From Pseudomonadota bacterium (GTDB lineage: Bacteria; Desulfobacterota; Desulfovibrionia; Desulfovibrionales; Desulfomicrobiaceae), in NCBI GenBank assembly GCA_023393525.1, contig JAEWKZ010000003.1:1-56725 (forward strand): 56,725 bases of DNA. Direction: 5' to 3'. The position numbers were made by a program, and so were the translations under genes. Of this stretch, positions 9,091-17,863 are shown one piece after another (position 1 is the stretch's first letter; the number at the start of each line of letters is the position of its first letter). The notes below the pieces were generated by a model. It did not search any database, had not been told where the DNA came from, and saw only the letters and a program-made list of their open reading frames with translations.

Positions 9091-9116
9091 AAGAAAAAAG
9101 CCGGCGAACCGGCTTT
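9091..9116 (-). terminator. Rho-independent terminator after gdhA
   Basis: Reverse strand: AAAGCCGG-TTCG-CCGGCTTT followed by further T residues, 25 nt beyond the gdhA stop. An 8-bp stem with a UUCG tetraloop and U-tract is a textbook terminator. Confidence 0.9.
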
Positions 9117-9140
9117 GATGGGGCAATCACGATGCGCGAC

Positions 9141-10493
9141 CTAGACCACGCCCTGGTCCAGCATGGCGTCGGCCACCTTCACGAACCCGGCTATATTGGC
9201 CCCCGCGACATAATTGAGCGGCTTGCCGTACGTGGCGGCCGTATCCATGCAGACCTTGTGGATGGTCTTCATGATCAGCTTCAGCCGGTCGTCCACTTCC
9301 TGCCGAGTCCAGCTCAGGCGCATGCTGTTCTGGGTCATCTCCAGGCCCGACACAGATACTCCTCCCGCGTTGGCGGCCTTGCCGGGGCCGAAAAGCACCC
9401 CGTGGTCCAGAAAGATATGCACTCCCTCATGCGAAGTCGGCATGTTCGCGCCCTCGGTCACGACGCGCACGCCCCCGGACACCAGATTTTGCGCGTCACG
9501 CGCGTTTATCTCGTTCTGCGTGGCGCACGGGAAAGCGCAGTCGGCCTGATGCGCCCAAAGCGGATTGTATCCAAGCGCGTAGTCCGCAGGCGTGAACACG
9601 GATTCGGGATAGGCGTCCGCGTATTCGCGCACCCGGCCCCGACGCACGTTCTTGAGATGCTTGATAAAGGCCAGCTTTTCGGCGGTAATTCCAGCTTCAT
9701 CGTAGATGTAGCCCGAGGAATCCGAAAACGTGATCGGAGTGCTGCCCAGTTGCAGGAGCTTTTCCATGGTGAACTGGGCCACGTTGCCCGCTCCCGAAAC
9801 CAGGCTGCGGGTCCCCTCCAGGGTCTTTCCCTGGGCTCCGAGCATCTCGGCCGCGAAATAGACCGCGCCGTAACCCGTGGCCTCGGGCCGAACCAGGCTT
9901 CCGCCCCAGGATGCGCCCTTGCCGGTCAATACGCCAGTGAACTCGTTCTTCAGCTTCTTGTACATGCCGAACATGTAGCCCACTTCCCGCGCGCCCACGC
10001 CGATGTCCCCGGCGGGCACGTCGGTGTTCGGCCCGATGTGGCGAAACAGTTCGAGCATGAAACTCTGGCAGAAGCGCTGCACCTCGGCGTCGGACTTGCC
10101 CTTGGGATCGAAATCCGCCCCGCCCTTGCCCCCGCCCATGGGCAGGGTGGTCAGGGAATTCTTGAAGACCTGCTCGAAGGCCAGAAACTTGAGAATGCCC
10201 AGATTGACGGAAGGATGAAAACGGATGCCGCCCTTGTAGGGTCCGATGGCGCTGTTCATCTGCACCCTGAAGCCACGATTGACGTGCACCTCGCCGTGGT
10301 CGTCCACCCAGGGCACGCGAAAGATGACGACCCGCTCCGGCTCGACCATGCGCTCGACGATGCCCGCGCGTCGGTATTCGGGGTTGCGCTCCAGGGCCGG
10401 CTGGATGGACTCCATGACTTCGCTCACGGCCTGATGAAATTCGACTTCGCCCGGATCCCGACGCTTGACCAGTTCCAGAATCTCCATGCTCAT
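9141..10493 (-). CDS. gdhA: NADP-type glutamate dehydrogenase
   Basis: 450 aa, close to E. coli GdhA (447 aa). It interconverts 2-oxoglutarate plus ammonia and glutamate. Visible family motifs: GGIRFHPSVNLGILKFL, the catalytic-lysine region PMGGGKGGADFDPKGKSD, the Rossmann segment VSGAGNVAQF, and CATQNEINARDA. The ATG at 10493 has GGAGGG upstream; longer in-frame extensions lack a ribosome site. It is monocistronic, with a candidate promoter and a strong terminator. Confidence 0.96.
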   Translation of the reverse strand: MSMEILELVKRRDPGEVEFHQAVSEVMESIQPALERNPEYRRAGIVERMVEPERVVIFRVPWVDDHGEVHVNRGFRVQMNSAIGPYKGGIRFHPSVNLGILKFLAFEQVFKNSLTTLPMGGGKGGADFDPKGKSDAEVQRFCQSFMLELFRHIGPNTDVPAGDIGVGAREVGYMFGMYKKLKNEFTGVLTGKGASWGGSLVRPEATGYGAVYFAAEMLGAQGKTLEGTRSLVSGAGNVAQFTMEKLLQLGSTPITFSDSSGYIYDEAGITAEKLAFIKHLKNVRRGRVREYADAYPESVFTPADYALGYNPLWAHQADCAFPCATQNEINARDAQNLVSGGVRVVTEGANMPTSHEGVHIFLDHGVLFGPGKAANAGGVSVSGLEMTQNSMRLSWTRQEVDDRLKLIMKTIHKVCMDTAATYGKPLNYVAGANIAGFVKVADAMLDQGVV

Positions 10494-10560
10494 GTCCGCC
10501 CTCCGCAGTTGGCTTGTGTTCAGACTTCCACAGCTCGATAACCGAAAAAACCTTGCCGCC

Positions 10561-10589
10561 CATATCCTCCCAACTGCGCTCCGGGTCAA
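10561..10589 (-). promoter_or_regulatory. Candidate gdhA promoter in the gdhA/acyl-CoA synthetase gap
   Basis: Reverse strand TTGACC (10584-10589), 17-nt spacer, GATATG (10561-10566), giving a leader of about 60 nt. The rest of the 300-base divergent gap (10494-10794) holds an A+T-rich TATATAT at 10621-10627 that could serve the rightward gene, but no convincing -35; I see no other feature there. Confidence 0.4.
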
Positions 10590-10794
10590 GAGAGTACGAC
10601 GTTTTTCCCGACAAAACGACTATATATCGGATAACGCGCGCGCACCGATCCGCCCTTCATTCCGTCGATCCTGCGGCCCGGACGGCACGCGACACGGACC
10701 TGGCTACCATTCGAGCTGTCCCGGCGGAAGCCCCCCTTGCAAAAACTTCGCGCCGACTTCATGATCGTCGGACATCAATCCCAAGGAGACCCGC

Positions 10795-12927
10795 ATGGAA
10801 CCCACCCAGCTCGGATTCGAACAGAGCCGCACCCTCCTCGACGCATACGGCATCCCCGTCCTCGGACGCATGGTCCGAACCCCGGAACAGGCCGTCGTGG
10901 CGGCCTGGGATCTCGGCTTTCCCGTGGCCATGAAGACGGTTTCGAGCCAGATCATCCACAAGACCGACCTGGGCTGCGTGCTCCTCGGTTTGGCCGACCG
11001 GATGGCCGTGGAACAGGGGTTCGCGCAGCTCATGGACAACGTCCGGGCGGCCGGGGTCAGCGAGATCGACGGCATCCTGATCCAACCCATGGTCAAGGCC
11101 GGTCAGGAAATCCTCATCGGAGCCACCCAGGACCCGAGCTTCGGTCCCATGACCATGATCGGCTCGGGCGGCCGCTTTGTGGAACTCTTCGCGGACGTGG
11201 CACCGGGCATCGGCATCCTGGAAGAACGTGACGTCCGCGCCATGCTCGACAGGACCATGGCCGGAAAAATTCTGGACGGCTTCCGCGGCCCGGCCCTGGA
11301 CAAGACCGCCGTCATGCGCCTGGCCATGAACGTGTCGCGGTTCATGGCCGAGCATCCCGAAATCCACGAGCTCGACCTCAATCCCGTCATCGTCTACGAA
11401 GAGGGCTTCGCCATTGTCGATGCCCGCCTCATCGCCGGAGAACCGGTGCATTACCCCCGCCAGACAGACATATCGCCGCATAAGATGGACAGCCTGCGCA
11501 CCATCTTCAACCCGGCCTCCGTGGTGCTCTACGGAGCGTCGAACACCGGAACGGTGGGCGGCATCGTGCTCAAGAACCTGCGTCGCCTGGACCGTCTCTA
11601 CCCCATCAATCCGCGCACGGATGTCCTGCAGGGCATGCGCTGCTATCCAAGCCTGGAAAGCCTGCCCGAGGTTCCGGAAGTGGCGGTTTTCGTCGTCAAC
11701 TCCGAGACCGTGGTGCGGGAGTTCGAAAAGTTCTGCAGGGCCGGAGGCAAGGGGGCCATCATCATCAGCGACGGCTTCGCCGAATCGGGGCGGCGCGAGC
11801 TTGAAAACCGACTGCGGAACCTGAGCCTGAAGTACGGGGTCAGCTACATCGGCCCCAACTGCCTGGGCATCATCGACAATTTCTCCGGCGTGAACACCAT
11901 GTTCATCCCGCCGCACCGCACGGGCGTCATCCGCGAGCCCGGCGGCATCGGGATCATCTCCCAGAGCGGCGGCATCGGCATGGAGCTTATGGAAATGCTC
12001 GAAGCCGACCGGGTCGGCATGGGCAAATGGGTGTCCTGCGGCAATTCAAGCAGCGTGGGCGTGGCGGAAATTCTGGCGCACATGGGCCAGGACCCGCGCA
12101 TCGAGGTCATCGCCATCTATCTGGAAGGGCTGTCCGAAGGACTCAAGCTGATGGAGATCGGCAGGCAGGTGGCGGCCGAAAAGCCGGTGGTCATCATCAA
12201 GGGCGGCTCCGGCGGCGGCAAGGAGGCGACCATGTCGCACACCGCGTCCCTGGCCGGCAGCCACGAAGCCTTTCGGGCCTGCTGTTCCCAGGCCGGGTTC
12301 TACCTCATCGAGGAGCTTACCGAAGACCCCAAGATCATGGTCAACGTGCTCTCCATCCTGGCCACCCAACCCAAGGCCGGAGGCAGGCGCGCGGCGGTGG
12401 TCAGCGTCGGCGGCGGCGCGGCGGTGCTGCTGGCCGACCAGATCACGGCCGAGGGCATGGAGCTGGCCGGGTTCGCCCCGGAGACCAGGCGGCGCTTGCA
12501 GGATCTGCTGCGTGAAAACATCAAGGCCGCAAGCCCCGACGATCTGGAACAGATGCTGGTCAACGTCGGCAACAATCCCCTCGATCTTCTGGGCAACTGC
12601 GACGACCGGCGGCTCATCCGCGCCCTTGAAATCATCGCCGCCGATCCGAACACGGACGTCATCGTGGCCGCGATCTATCTCCAGGTTCCCTATCTGTCGG
12701 AATATCTGGCCGAGCGACTGGTCGAGTTCCGGCGTTCCATCGACAAGCCCTTCATCGTCTCCCCGCGCGGCCTGTGCACGCACGTGACCCGGTTCCGGGA
12801 GTCCCTCTACGCCAAACGCTTCCACACATACACCGTGCCGATGGTCAAGCCGCTGAGCATCGCGCTTGATATCTGGAACCGTTACGACCGGAATTTCATG
12901 AGCGAAGCCGAATTCCGGGAAGACTAA
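10795..12927 (+). CDS. ADP-forming acyl-CoA synthetase (acetate-CoA ligase type)
   Basis: 710 aa. The N-terminal ~225 residues are an ATP-grasp domain (FPVAMKTVSSQIIHKTDLGCV, GGRFVELFADVAPG, ELDLNPVIV); residues ~235-700 are the CoA-binding and ligase CoA domains (VVLYGASNTGTVGG, YIGPNCLGIID, ISQSGGIGMELMEM, and the region SHTASLAGS with a candidate phosphohistidine). The beta-then-alpha order in one chain is found in many bacterial NDP-forming synthetases. Reaction: acyl-CoA + ADP + Pi to acid + CoA + ATP, or the reverse. AAGGAG precedes the ATG at good spacing. The acyl substrate cannot be read from sequence. Confidence 0.9.
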   Translation: MEPTQLGFEQSRTLLDAYGIPVLGRMVRTPEQAVVAAWDLGFPVAMKTVSSQIIHKTDLGCVLLGLADRMAVEQGFAQLMDNVRAAGVSEIDGILIQPMVKAGQEILIGATQDPSFGPMTMIGSGGRFVELFADVAPGIGILEERDVRAMLDRTMAGKILDGFRGPALDKTAVMRLAMNVSRFMAEHPEIHELDLNPVIVYEEGFAIVDARLIAGEPVHYPRQTDISPHKMDSLRTIFNPASVVLYGASNTGTVGGIVLKNLRRLDRLYPINPRTDVLQGMRCYPSLESLPEVPEVAVFVVNSETVVREFEKFCRAGGKGAIIISDGFAESGRRELENRLRNLSLKYGVSYIGPNCLGIIDNFSGVNTMFIPPHRTGVIREPGGIGIISQSGGIGMELMEMLEADRVGMGKWVSCGNSSSVGVAEILAHMGQDPRIEVIAIYLEGLSEGLKLMEIGRQVAAEKPVVIIKGGSGGGKEATMSHTASLAGSHEAFRACCSQAGFYLIEELTEDPKIMVNVLSILATQPKAGGRRAAVVSVGGGAAVLLADQITAEGMELAGFAPETRRRLQDLLRENIKAASPDDLEQMLVNVGNNPLDLLGNCDDRRLIRALEIIAADPNTDVIVAAIYLQVPYLSEYLAERLVEFRRSIDKPFIVSPRGLCTHVTRFRESLYAKRFHTYTVPMVKPLSIALDIWNRYDRNFMSEAEFRED

Positions 12928-12955
12928 AAAATCCGGCAAATACACACCCGCGACG

Positions 12956-12996
12956 AAAACACCCGGCCATCGCGATTCGCGATGGCCGGGTGTTTT
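12956..12996. terminator. Bidirectional terminator
   Basis: A perfect 20-bp inverted repeat (12956-12975 with 12977-12996) ending in AAAA/TTTT on both sides, between the convergent acyl-CoA synthetase and msrA genes. It can terminate both. Confidence 0.92.
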
Positions 12997-13019
12997 CGCA
13001 TCTTTTCAGATTGTCGGGA

Positions 13020-13610
13020 TCAGGGTTTCCCCTGCGCTCCCCAGAGCTGCCTGAGGCGCTGGTCGCGACCGCAGCCCTGGCGGTAAAAGCGATACCGGAG
13101 CGGATTTTTCCGGTAATAATCCTGATGATATTCTTCAGCCGCGTAGAACTCCGTCCGCGGCAGGATCTCCGTCGCCACCGTGAAGCCCCGGCTCTCCTCG
13201 ATCCGCGCCTTTGAAGCCCGCGCCGCGGCCTCCTCGGCCTCGTCCCCGAAAAATACGGCGGACCTGTACTGCGGCCCGCGATCGCAAAACTGCCCTCCGG
13301 GATCGGTGGGATCGATGTTGCGCCAGAAAACATCCAAAAGCCGCGCATAGTCTATCCGCTCCGGGTCATAGACCACCCGCATGGCTTCAAGATGGCCACT
13401 GACGCCCGACGAAACCTGTTCGTAGGTCGGATTCGGCGTCTGTCCGCCGGTGTACCCGGCCTGTGTCTCCAGCACTCCGGGCAGGGCATCGAAAGGGCCT
13501 TCAAGGCACCAGAAACACCCCCCGGCAAATATGGCGTCCTTTGTCTGTGCGGCCACGTTTCCTCCACACAGGCCCGATACGATCATCACAAAAAACAGGA
13601 TCAGTCGCAT
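13020..13610 (-). CDS. msrA: Peptide methionine sulfoxide reductase A, exported
   Basis: 196 aa. The catalytic motif GCFWC lies near residue 31 and is followed by the conserved GYTGGQTPNPTYEQV and DPTDPGGQFCDRGPQYRS. It reduces methionine-S-sulfoxide in proteins. A hydrophobic N-terminus (MRLILFFVMIVSGLCGG) ending near AAQ predicts export to the periplasm, less common than the cytoplasmic form. Its ribosome site AGGAGGG overlaps the stop of the LEA14-like gene 9 nt upstream, so the two are co-translated. Confidence 0.94.
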   Translation of the reverse strand: MRLILFFVMIVSGLCGGNVAAQTKDAIFAGGCFWCLEGPFDALPGVLETQAGYTGGQTPNPTYEQVSSGVSGHLEAMRVVYDPERIDYARLLDVFWRNIDPTDPGGQFCDRGPQYRSAVFFGDEAEEAAARASKARIEESRGFTVATEILPRTEFYAAEEYHQDYYRKNPLRYRFYRQGCGRDQRLRQLWGAQGKP

Positions 13611-13619
13611 GGGGCCCTC

Positions 13620-14087
13620 CTACAATTCTGTTTGCGAGTCCCAAAGCGCACCTTCCGTGGAAAACTCGATTCCCGAGGAACCGAATCCACCCTGAAGGAG
13701 AACTCCCTCCAAAGCGTAGGTCAATGTGGACTGCCCGCCTTGGAAGCGCATTATCTGGCGCAGCAGCCCCAAAGTCGAAGCGGACGCCTCGACCCTGAAG
13801 ACCGATTCGCCCAGGGCCTCGACGCGACCGTCTTCCGAGGACACGCCCGGCAGCAGGCTCATGTCGTTGACCCGGGCGTTGACCTTGACTCCGGTCCATT
13901 CCAACGCAAACGGGTTGGGGTTGACGATGCGAAACGTCAAAAGAACGCGCTGTTCAAAGAGGGTGCTGCTTGCAGGAGCCAGATCAACCAACCGAACCGT
14001 GGGCGACTCCACTGTTCTTCCGAAATGTGCGCATCCGGTGAACGTAAAGAAAATCATTCCCGCAAGCAGCGCTATCGTAAATCGCAT
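13620..14087 (-). CDS. LEA14/WHy-domain lipoprotein
   Basis: 155 aa. The signal peptide ends in the lipobox FTGC (Cys near residue 18). The mature part resembles the LEA type 2/WHy fold: RLVDLAPASSTLFEQRVLLTFRIVNPNPFALEWTGVKVNARVN. Such proteins are linked to stress and desiccation tolerance; the exact role is unknown. ATG 14087 has AGGAGAAACG upstream. First gene of a two-gene unit with msrA, hinting at envelope stress protection. Confidence 0.82.
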   Translation of the reverse strand: MRFTIALLAGMIFFTFTGCAHFGRTVESPTVRLVDLAPASSTLFEQRVLLTFRIVNPNPFALEWTGVKVNARVNDMSLLPGVSSEDGRVEALGESVFRVEASASTLGLLRQIMRFQGGQSTLTYALEGVLLQGGFGSSGIEFSTEGALWDSQTEL

Positions 14088-14121
14088 CGTTTCTCCTGTT
14101 TTGTCATGCCCGGCATGATTC

Positions 14122-14394
14122 TCAGCGCGCTTCCCAGACGGGAAACGTCTCAGGCAATTGTTCATCAGACAGACTCCATTGGTCGTCGCCGTCAACATTC
14201 TTTCTGCCCGCATACTTCATGGTCACGTTCTTTGGCCCGTGAGCAAAAAATCCGTTTCCTCCCAGAATCTCGAGCGCCTCATTCTTGTCCGGATACTCAA
14301 GGGCGGAAACGTAACAGACTCTCACTCCGTCCTTCTCTATGCAATGCGGCTCGAAATAGCGCATAAAGTGCAACAATGTGTTCATGTTTTTCAT
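14122..14394 (-). CDS. Small hypothetical protein
   Basis: 90 aa, no signal peptide or membrane segment, a charged soluble protein. Not recognised. ATG 14394 has AGGAGGGCCT upstream, a strong ribosome site supporting translation. It ends 34 nt before the LEA14-like gene, so it may head the same transcript. Confidence 0.7.
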   Translation of the reverse strand: MKNMNTLLHFMRYFEPHCIEKDGVRVCYVSALEYPDKNEALEILGGNGFFAHGPKNVTMKYAGRKNVDGDDQWSLSDEQLPETFPVWEAR

Positions 14395-14493
14395 AGGCCC
14401 TCCTGTCTTCAGGTTTCATCTCACAGCTAATCACTGCGCACAGGATGACAAATGAAAAAATGCGGCGGTGCGGAAAATGACGAAAACATCCCG

Positions 14494-15837
14494 TCAAGCC
14501 GAACGTTTGGCCGTGTCGATCTGGAACTTCTTGATCTTGTAATGCATGGTCCGGCGGCTGACTCCGAGCAGGTCGGCGGCGTCCTTGACCACCCAGGAAC
14601 TTCGTTCCAAGGCGTTCAGCACGACCTGTTTTTCGCTGCCGGCCAAAGAAAGGAGATTGCCCGGCAGAGGGGAATCGTCACCCGCATCCTCGAACTGCAT
14701 ATCCTCCATCCGGATCACGCCGTCGGAGGACAAAATGACCGCAGCCTCCAGCATATTCCGCAATTCACGCACATTCCCGGGCCAGGAATAATCAAGAATG
14801 GCCTCGGCCACCTCCGCATCCAGACGCGGCACTGCCCCATCTTCGGCGAAGAGCCGCAGAAAGCGTTCGACCAGAACCGGTATGTCCGCCTTGCGGTCAC
14901 GCAGGGGGGGCACCTGAATGGTGATGACCTTGAGACGGTAATACAGATCCTCGCGAAACTCACCGCTACGCACCAGTTCGGCCAGGTCGGCGTTGGTCGC
15001 GGCGATGACCCGGCAGTTGACGGCAGTCTCGGCGAGATCGCCGACCCTGCGAATCTTTCGTTCCTGCAGAAAGCGCAACAACCGCAACTGCATCTCGGAG
15101 GAGATGTTGCCGATCTCGTCCAGAAACAGGGTTCCGCCATGGGCTTCGGCCACAAGCCCCTTCTTGTCCTTGAAGGCGTTGGTGAACGAACCCTTGGCGT
15201 GCCCGAACAGCTCGCTTTCAAGCAGCGTGGACGGCGTGGACCCGCAGTCGACGATGACCAGCGGCCCCCGCGAACGACCGCTCAGGCGATGCAGCAGCCC
15301 GGCGATCTTCTCCTTTCCCGTGCCGCTTTCGCCCAAAAGCAGGATCGTGGCCTCGGTCGGGGCCACGCGCTCGATCAGCTTGTACAGGCGCTGCATGGAG
15401 GGACTTTTTCCGCCCCACAACTCTTCGGTCAGCACGTTGCCCGTGCGCGCCCAGGCCCGGCCTGCGCTCAGGGACATGATCCGGGCGACGCCGCGCAAAA
15501 ATTCCTGCCCGTCGACGGGCCGCGTCAGATAGTCCGCGGCACCGTCCTTGATGGCCGCCACGGCCTTGGGCACCGTCCCGTCACCGGAGAGCATGACAAA
15601 AGGCAGCCCTTGCCAACGCCGGACGCACTCCCACAAGAGCTCCCGGCAGGACATGCTTCGCATGTTCTCATCGGCGACAACCAGATCGATCTGCCCGCCT
15701 TCCAGTTTGAGCAGGGCCTCTTCGCCGTCGGAGGCGGCCATGACGGCATAGCCGTCGGTCGCCAGCAGATCGACCAAGGCCTGCCGCTGGTCCGGATCCG
15801 CATCCACGATCAGGACGTTTTTTTGTGCGTCGATCAT
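14494..15837 (-). CDS. Sigma-54-dependent response regulator with atypical motifs
   Basis: 447 aa: receiver (1-120), AAA+ sigma-54 activator domain (~140-365), Fis-type HTH (SWVVKDAADLLGVSRRTMHYKI) at the C-terminus. The receiver has D12, D14 and acceptor D56 (VVADENM) and S84, but the usual lysine is arginine (R106 in YLTRPVD). Walker A is GESGTGKE (169-176), Walker B LFLDEIG. The sigma-54-contacting GAFTGA loop reads GSFTNA (216-221). No histidine kinase is adjacent. Start at ATG 15837; a longer start is possible. Its target is unknown; the pilus cassettes lie on the other strand just beyond it. Confidence 0.9.
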   Translation of the reverse strand: MIDAQKNVLIVDADPDQRQALVDLLATDGYAVMAASDGEEALLKLEGGQIDLVVADENMRSMSCRELLWECVRRWQGLPFVMLSGDGTVPKAVAAIKDGAADYLTRPVDGQEFLRGVARIMSLSAGRAWARTGNVLTEELWGGKSPSMQRLYKLIERVAPTEATILLLGESGTGKEKIAGLLHRLSGRSRGPLVIVDCGSTPSTLLESELFGHAKGSFTNAFKDKKGLVAEAHGGTLFLDEIGNISSEMQLRLLRFLQERKIRRVGDLAETAVNCRVIAATNADLAELVRSGEFREDLYYRLKVITIQVPPLRDRKADIPVLVERFLRLFAEDGAVPRLDAEVAEAILDYSWPGNVRELRNMLEAAVILSSDGVIRMEDMQFEDAGDDSPLPGNLLSLAGSEKQVVLNALERSSWVVKDAADLLGVSRRTMHYKIKKFQIDTAKRSA

Positions 15838-15929
15838 ACGGTCTCGTCCGCACCTGCCGCCGCAAGCCTCGCACGACAAGCCGCTGAAAACGCGATTTTT
15901 TTGCTTGGGTCATTCTTCGCCATTTCGTC

Positions 15930-15958
15930 AATATATCTGAAAATTCAACAAGACTCAA
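15930..15958 (-). promoter_or_regulatory. Promoter of the sigma-54 regulator gene
   Basis: Reverse strand TTGAGT (15953-15958), 17-nt spacer, TATATT (15930-15935), about 90 nt upstream of the start. Confidence 0.6.
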
Positions 15959-16020
15959 ACAAACACAGCCTGCTTGCGCCTCGCCCTTTCACGCAGCACC
16001 CGTCACCCCTGTCCATCGGC

Positions 16021-16044
16021 AGGGGCGAAAAATTTTTCGCCCCT
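16021..16044. repeat. Perfect 24-nt palindrome
   Basis: AGGGGCGAAAAA followed by its exact reverse complement. It lies in the 408-base gap between the sigma-54 regulator and the 62-aa gene, 23 nt before a cytosine-rich stretch. It looks like a dispersed intergenic repeat; copy number cannot be judged here. Confidence 0.6.
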
Positions 16045-16141
16045 ACCACCACATCGGCCTCGCCTCCTCACGGATCACGCCTCGCGGATTTTCGCATTAC
16101 GATAATGGCCATATTCTAAACGGCTGGGTGCGGACCTGTAA

Positions 16142-16159
16142 GGGCAGGCCCCCGTGCCC
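16142..16159. repeat. Short inverted repeat
   Basis: GGGCA-GGCCCCCG-TGCCC, in the same gap as the 24-nt palindrome and similar in style; possibly a second dispersed repeat unit. Confidence 0.4.
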
Positions 16160-16187
16160 ACCCTCTCCTCAGTCCCTACGCCCGCTG

Positions 16188-16216
16188 TTGTCAGCAGCGG
16201 CGCGCGCGGGTATATT
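16188..16216 (+). promoter_or_regulatory. Promoter of the 62-aa protein gene
   Basis: TTGTCA (16188-16193), 17-nt GC-rich spacer, TATATT (16211-16216), 29 nt upstream of the ATG. Confidence 0.6.
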
Positions 16217-16245
16217 CGCGACTGACAAACCAAAGGAGGTCCTCC

Positions 16246-16434
16246 ATGACGGACAAACAGGAAGATACCCTGCGCCTGGCTGGCGACACCAAGAAGAAAC
16301 TTACCGGCCGCAAATGCAAGGAGCTCGACTCCCACGCGGCCGCCATGCTCGAATCCAATGAGGTCAAGGCCATCACCGGCGACAAAGAAGAGTGGTGGTG
16401 CCCCAATCCGGACTGCGAAGTCGTGGACAAATAA
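16246..16434 (+). CDS. Small acidic protein with C-terminal CPNPDC motif
   Basis: 62 aa, hydrophilic, ending in WWCPNPDCEVVDK. The CxxxxC pair could bind metal or form a disulfide. It has AAAGGAGGT upstream, its own promoter and a strong terminator, so it is a well-defined single gene. Function not recognised. Confidence 0.75.
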   Translation: MTDKQEDTLRLAGDTKKKLTGRKCKELDSHAAAMLESNEVKAITGDKEEWWCPNPDCEVVDK

Positions 16435-16455
16435 CGGGCGTACGGCCCAATCTTT

Positions 16456-16494
16456 ACGGCGGCCCGGGCAGAAAATGTCCGGGCCGCCGTTTTT
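16456..16494 (+). terminator. Rho-independent terminator
   Basis: ACGGCGGCCCGG (16456-16467) pairs with CCGGGCCGCCGT (16479-16490), followed by TTTT; 22 nt after the 62-aa gene. Confidence 0.9.
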
Positions 16495-16620
16495 CCCCCC
16501 ATCGCTACCGACTTTTCAGCTCTTCAATATCAGGGCTCGACATTATTGAAACGGGCTGCCGCCAAGCCTATCATGCCGCGAATTTTACAGCGAACCCACG
16601 AAGATTTTCAGGCGCGACGC

Positions 16621-17310
16621 ATGACCAAAGGCACTCGAAAGCGATCCGGCCAATCCGGCATGACACTGGTTGAAACCCTTGTCGCCATGGCCATTTCGGG
16701 GATGATCGTCAGCGCGATCTACTCCCTTTTCCAGACGCACCACCGCATTGCCGTCAGACAAAGCCAGACCTCCCTCATGCAGCAGGAACTGCTTTCCGCC
16801 ATGTCGCTCATTTCCGAAGAGTTGCGCATGTGCGGATTCTCGGCCCAAGGGTCGCCGGGCTTCGGCTTTGCTCACAGACCGGGGACAGACGAACCGGACT
16901 ACGGACGTCTCACTACAGAGTCCGCGATCTATTGCAGCCAGGACTGGAACATGGACGGAATCGCCAATGAAAACGGCAGCGGCAGCCTGCGCGAGCACGC
17001 GGGCTTCAGGCTCAACGTCGCCAATGACGGCTCCGCCAAAAAGGTCCCCGACAATGTGCTGCGCAAATACGACACCGGAGCCGTGCACTGGCAGCCCTTC
17101 AGCACCAACATCGGCGACCTTCGCTTCACCTATCTCGACGAGGGCGGCGCCGTCATCACCGAGGCTCATGAGCACACGGAGAAGATCCGTGGCGTGCGCG
17201 TGACGATCACCGCGATTCCCGATCCTTCCCGTGCCCCATTGGGCATTGGCAATCGAACCCTGTCCACCACAGTCTGGTGCAGGAACACGCACGTGGAAAA
17301 AATGCCGTGA
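16621..17310 (+). CDS. pilW: PilW-type minor pilin (cassette I)
   Basis: 229 aa. Class III prepilin leader and N-helix: after a 17-residue basic leader, SGMTLVETLVAMAISGMIVSAIY gives the prepilin peptidase site (G before M, E at +5) and the hydrophobic stalk. Length and the C-terminal beta-rich part fit PilW, a type IV pilus minor pilin that helps prime assembly. The longer open frame upstream is unlikely; ATG 16621 gives a normal leader. First gene of a tightly packed pilW-fimT-pilV-pilX-pilY1 operon. Confidence 0.85.
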   Translation: MTKGTRKRSGQSGMTLVETLVAMAISGMIVSAIYSLFQTHHRIAVRQSQTSLMQQELLSAMSLISEELRMCGFSAQGSPGFGFAHRPGTDEPDYGRLTTESAIYCSQDWNMDGIANENGSGSLREHAGFRLNVANDGSAKKVPDNVLRKYDTGAVHWQPFSTNIGDLRFTYLDEGGAVITEAHEHTEKIRGVRVTITAIPDPSRAPLGIGNRTLSTTVWCRNTHVEKMP

Positions 17311-17732
17311 ACCGAGGCTACACGCTCCTTGAAACCCTGATCGTCCTGGCCATCGCAGCCGTGTTGACCGGCATCTGCGGCACGGCTCTGCTTGCCGCCC
17401 TGCCGGGGGCCGAAGTGAACCGCGCGGCCAGGACCGTGGTCAGCATGTGCCGACACGCCCGATTCGAGGCCATCAAGCGAAACGCTCAAATCCGCTTTGC
17501 GTGCGACCAACAGCAGAATGCCTGCGAAATAAGGGTGCGTAGCGACAACACCCTGCTGCGGCGCTTTGATCTCTCGGTCTTGAGAAACCAGGTCAGCCAC
17601 GCAAAGTCATTCACTACCCATTTCAATGGCCTCGGAAGAGCTTCCGTGGGCGGGTCCGTCATCATCCAAAACAGCACCGGACTGTCGCGCACGGTGAAGG
17701 TCCGGCCATCGGGCAGCGTAGTCACGGAGTAA
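17307..17732 (+). CDS. fimT: FimT/GspH-type minor pilin (cassette I)
   Basis: 141 aa from GTG 17307, which overlaps the pilW stop as GTGA. A very short leader precedes GYTLLETLIVLAIAAVLTGI, the prepilin cleavage site and stalk; the downstream RTVVSMCRHARFEAIKRNAQI matches the FimT/GspH pattern. Start chosen because it gives a short leader and direct coupling to pilW. Confidence 0.82.
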   Translation: MNRGYTLLETLIVLAIAAVLTGICGTALLAALPGAEVNRAARTVVSMCRHARFEAIKRNAQIRFACDQQQNACEIRVRSDNTLLRRFDLSVLRNQVSHAKSFTTHFNGLGRASVGGSVIIQNSTGLSRTVKVRPSGSVVTE

Positions 17733-17863
17733 AACAGCGCATGCCCTGTCCTTCCTTCACACGATCGCCTGTAAAATTTGTCAAGGAGAACGATGCCTGG
17801 CAATGGCGCGAAATCCGGAGAACCCAACTGACCGAAATGTCATGGATTTCCCTTTACAAAAAG

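Noticed and set aside
7819..9144. Long open frame antisense to the PPDK-like gene
   Set aside because: Composition typical of an antisense shadow; the leftward frame has clear protein motifs.
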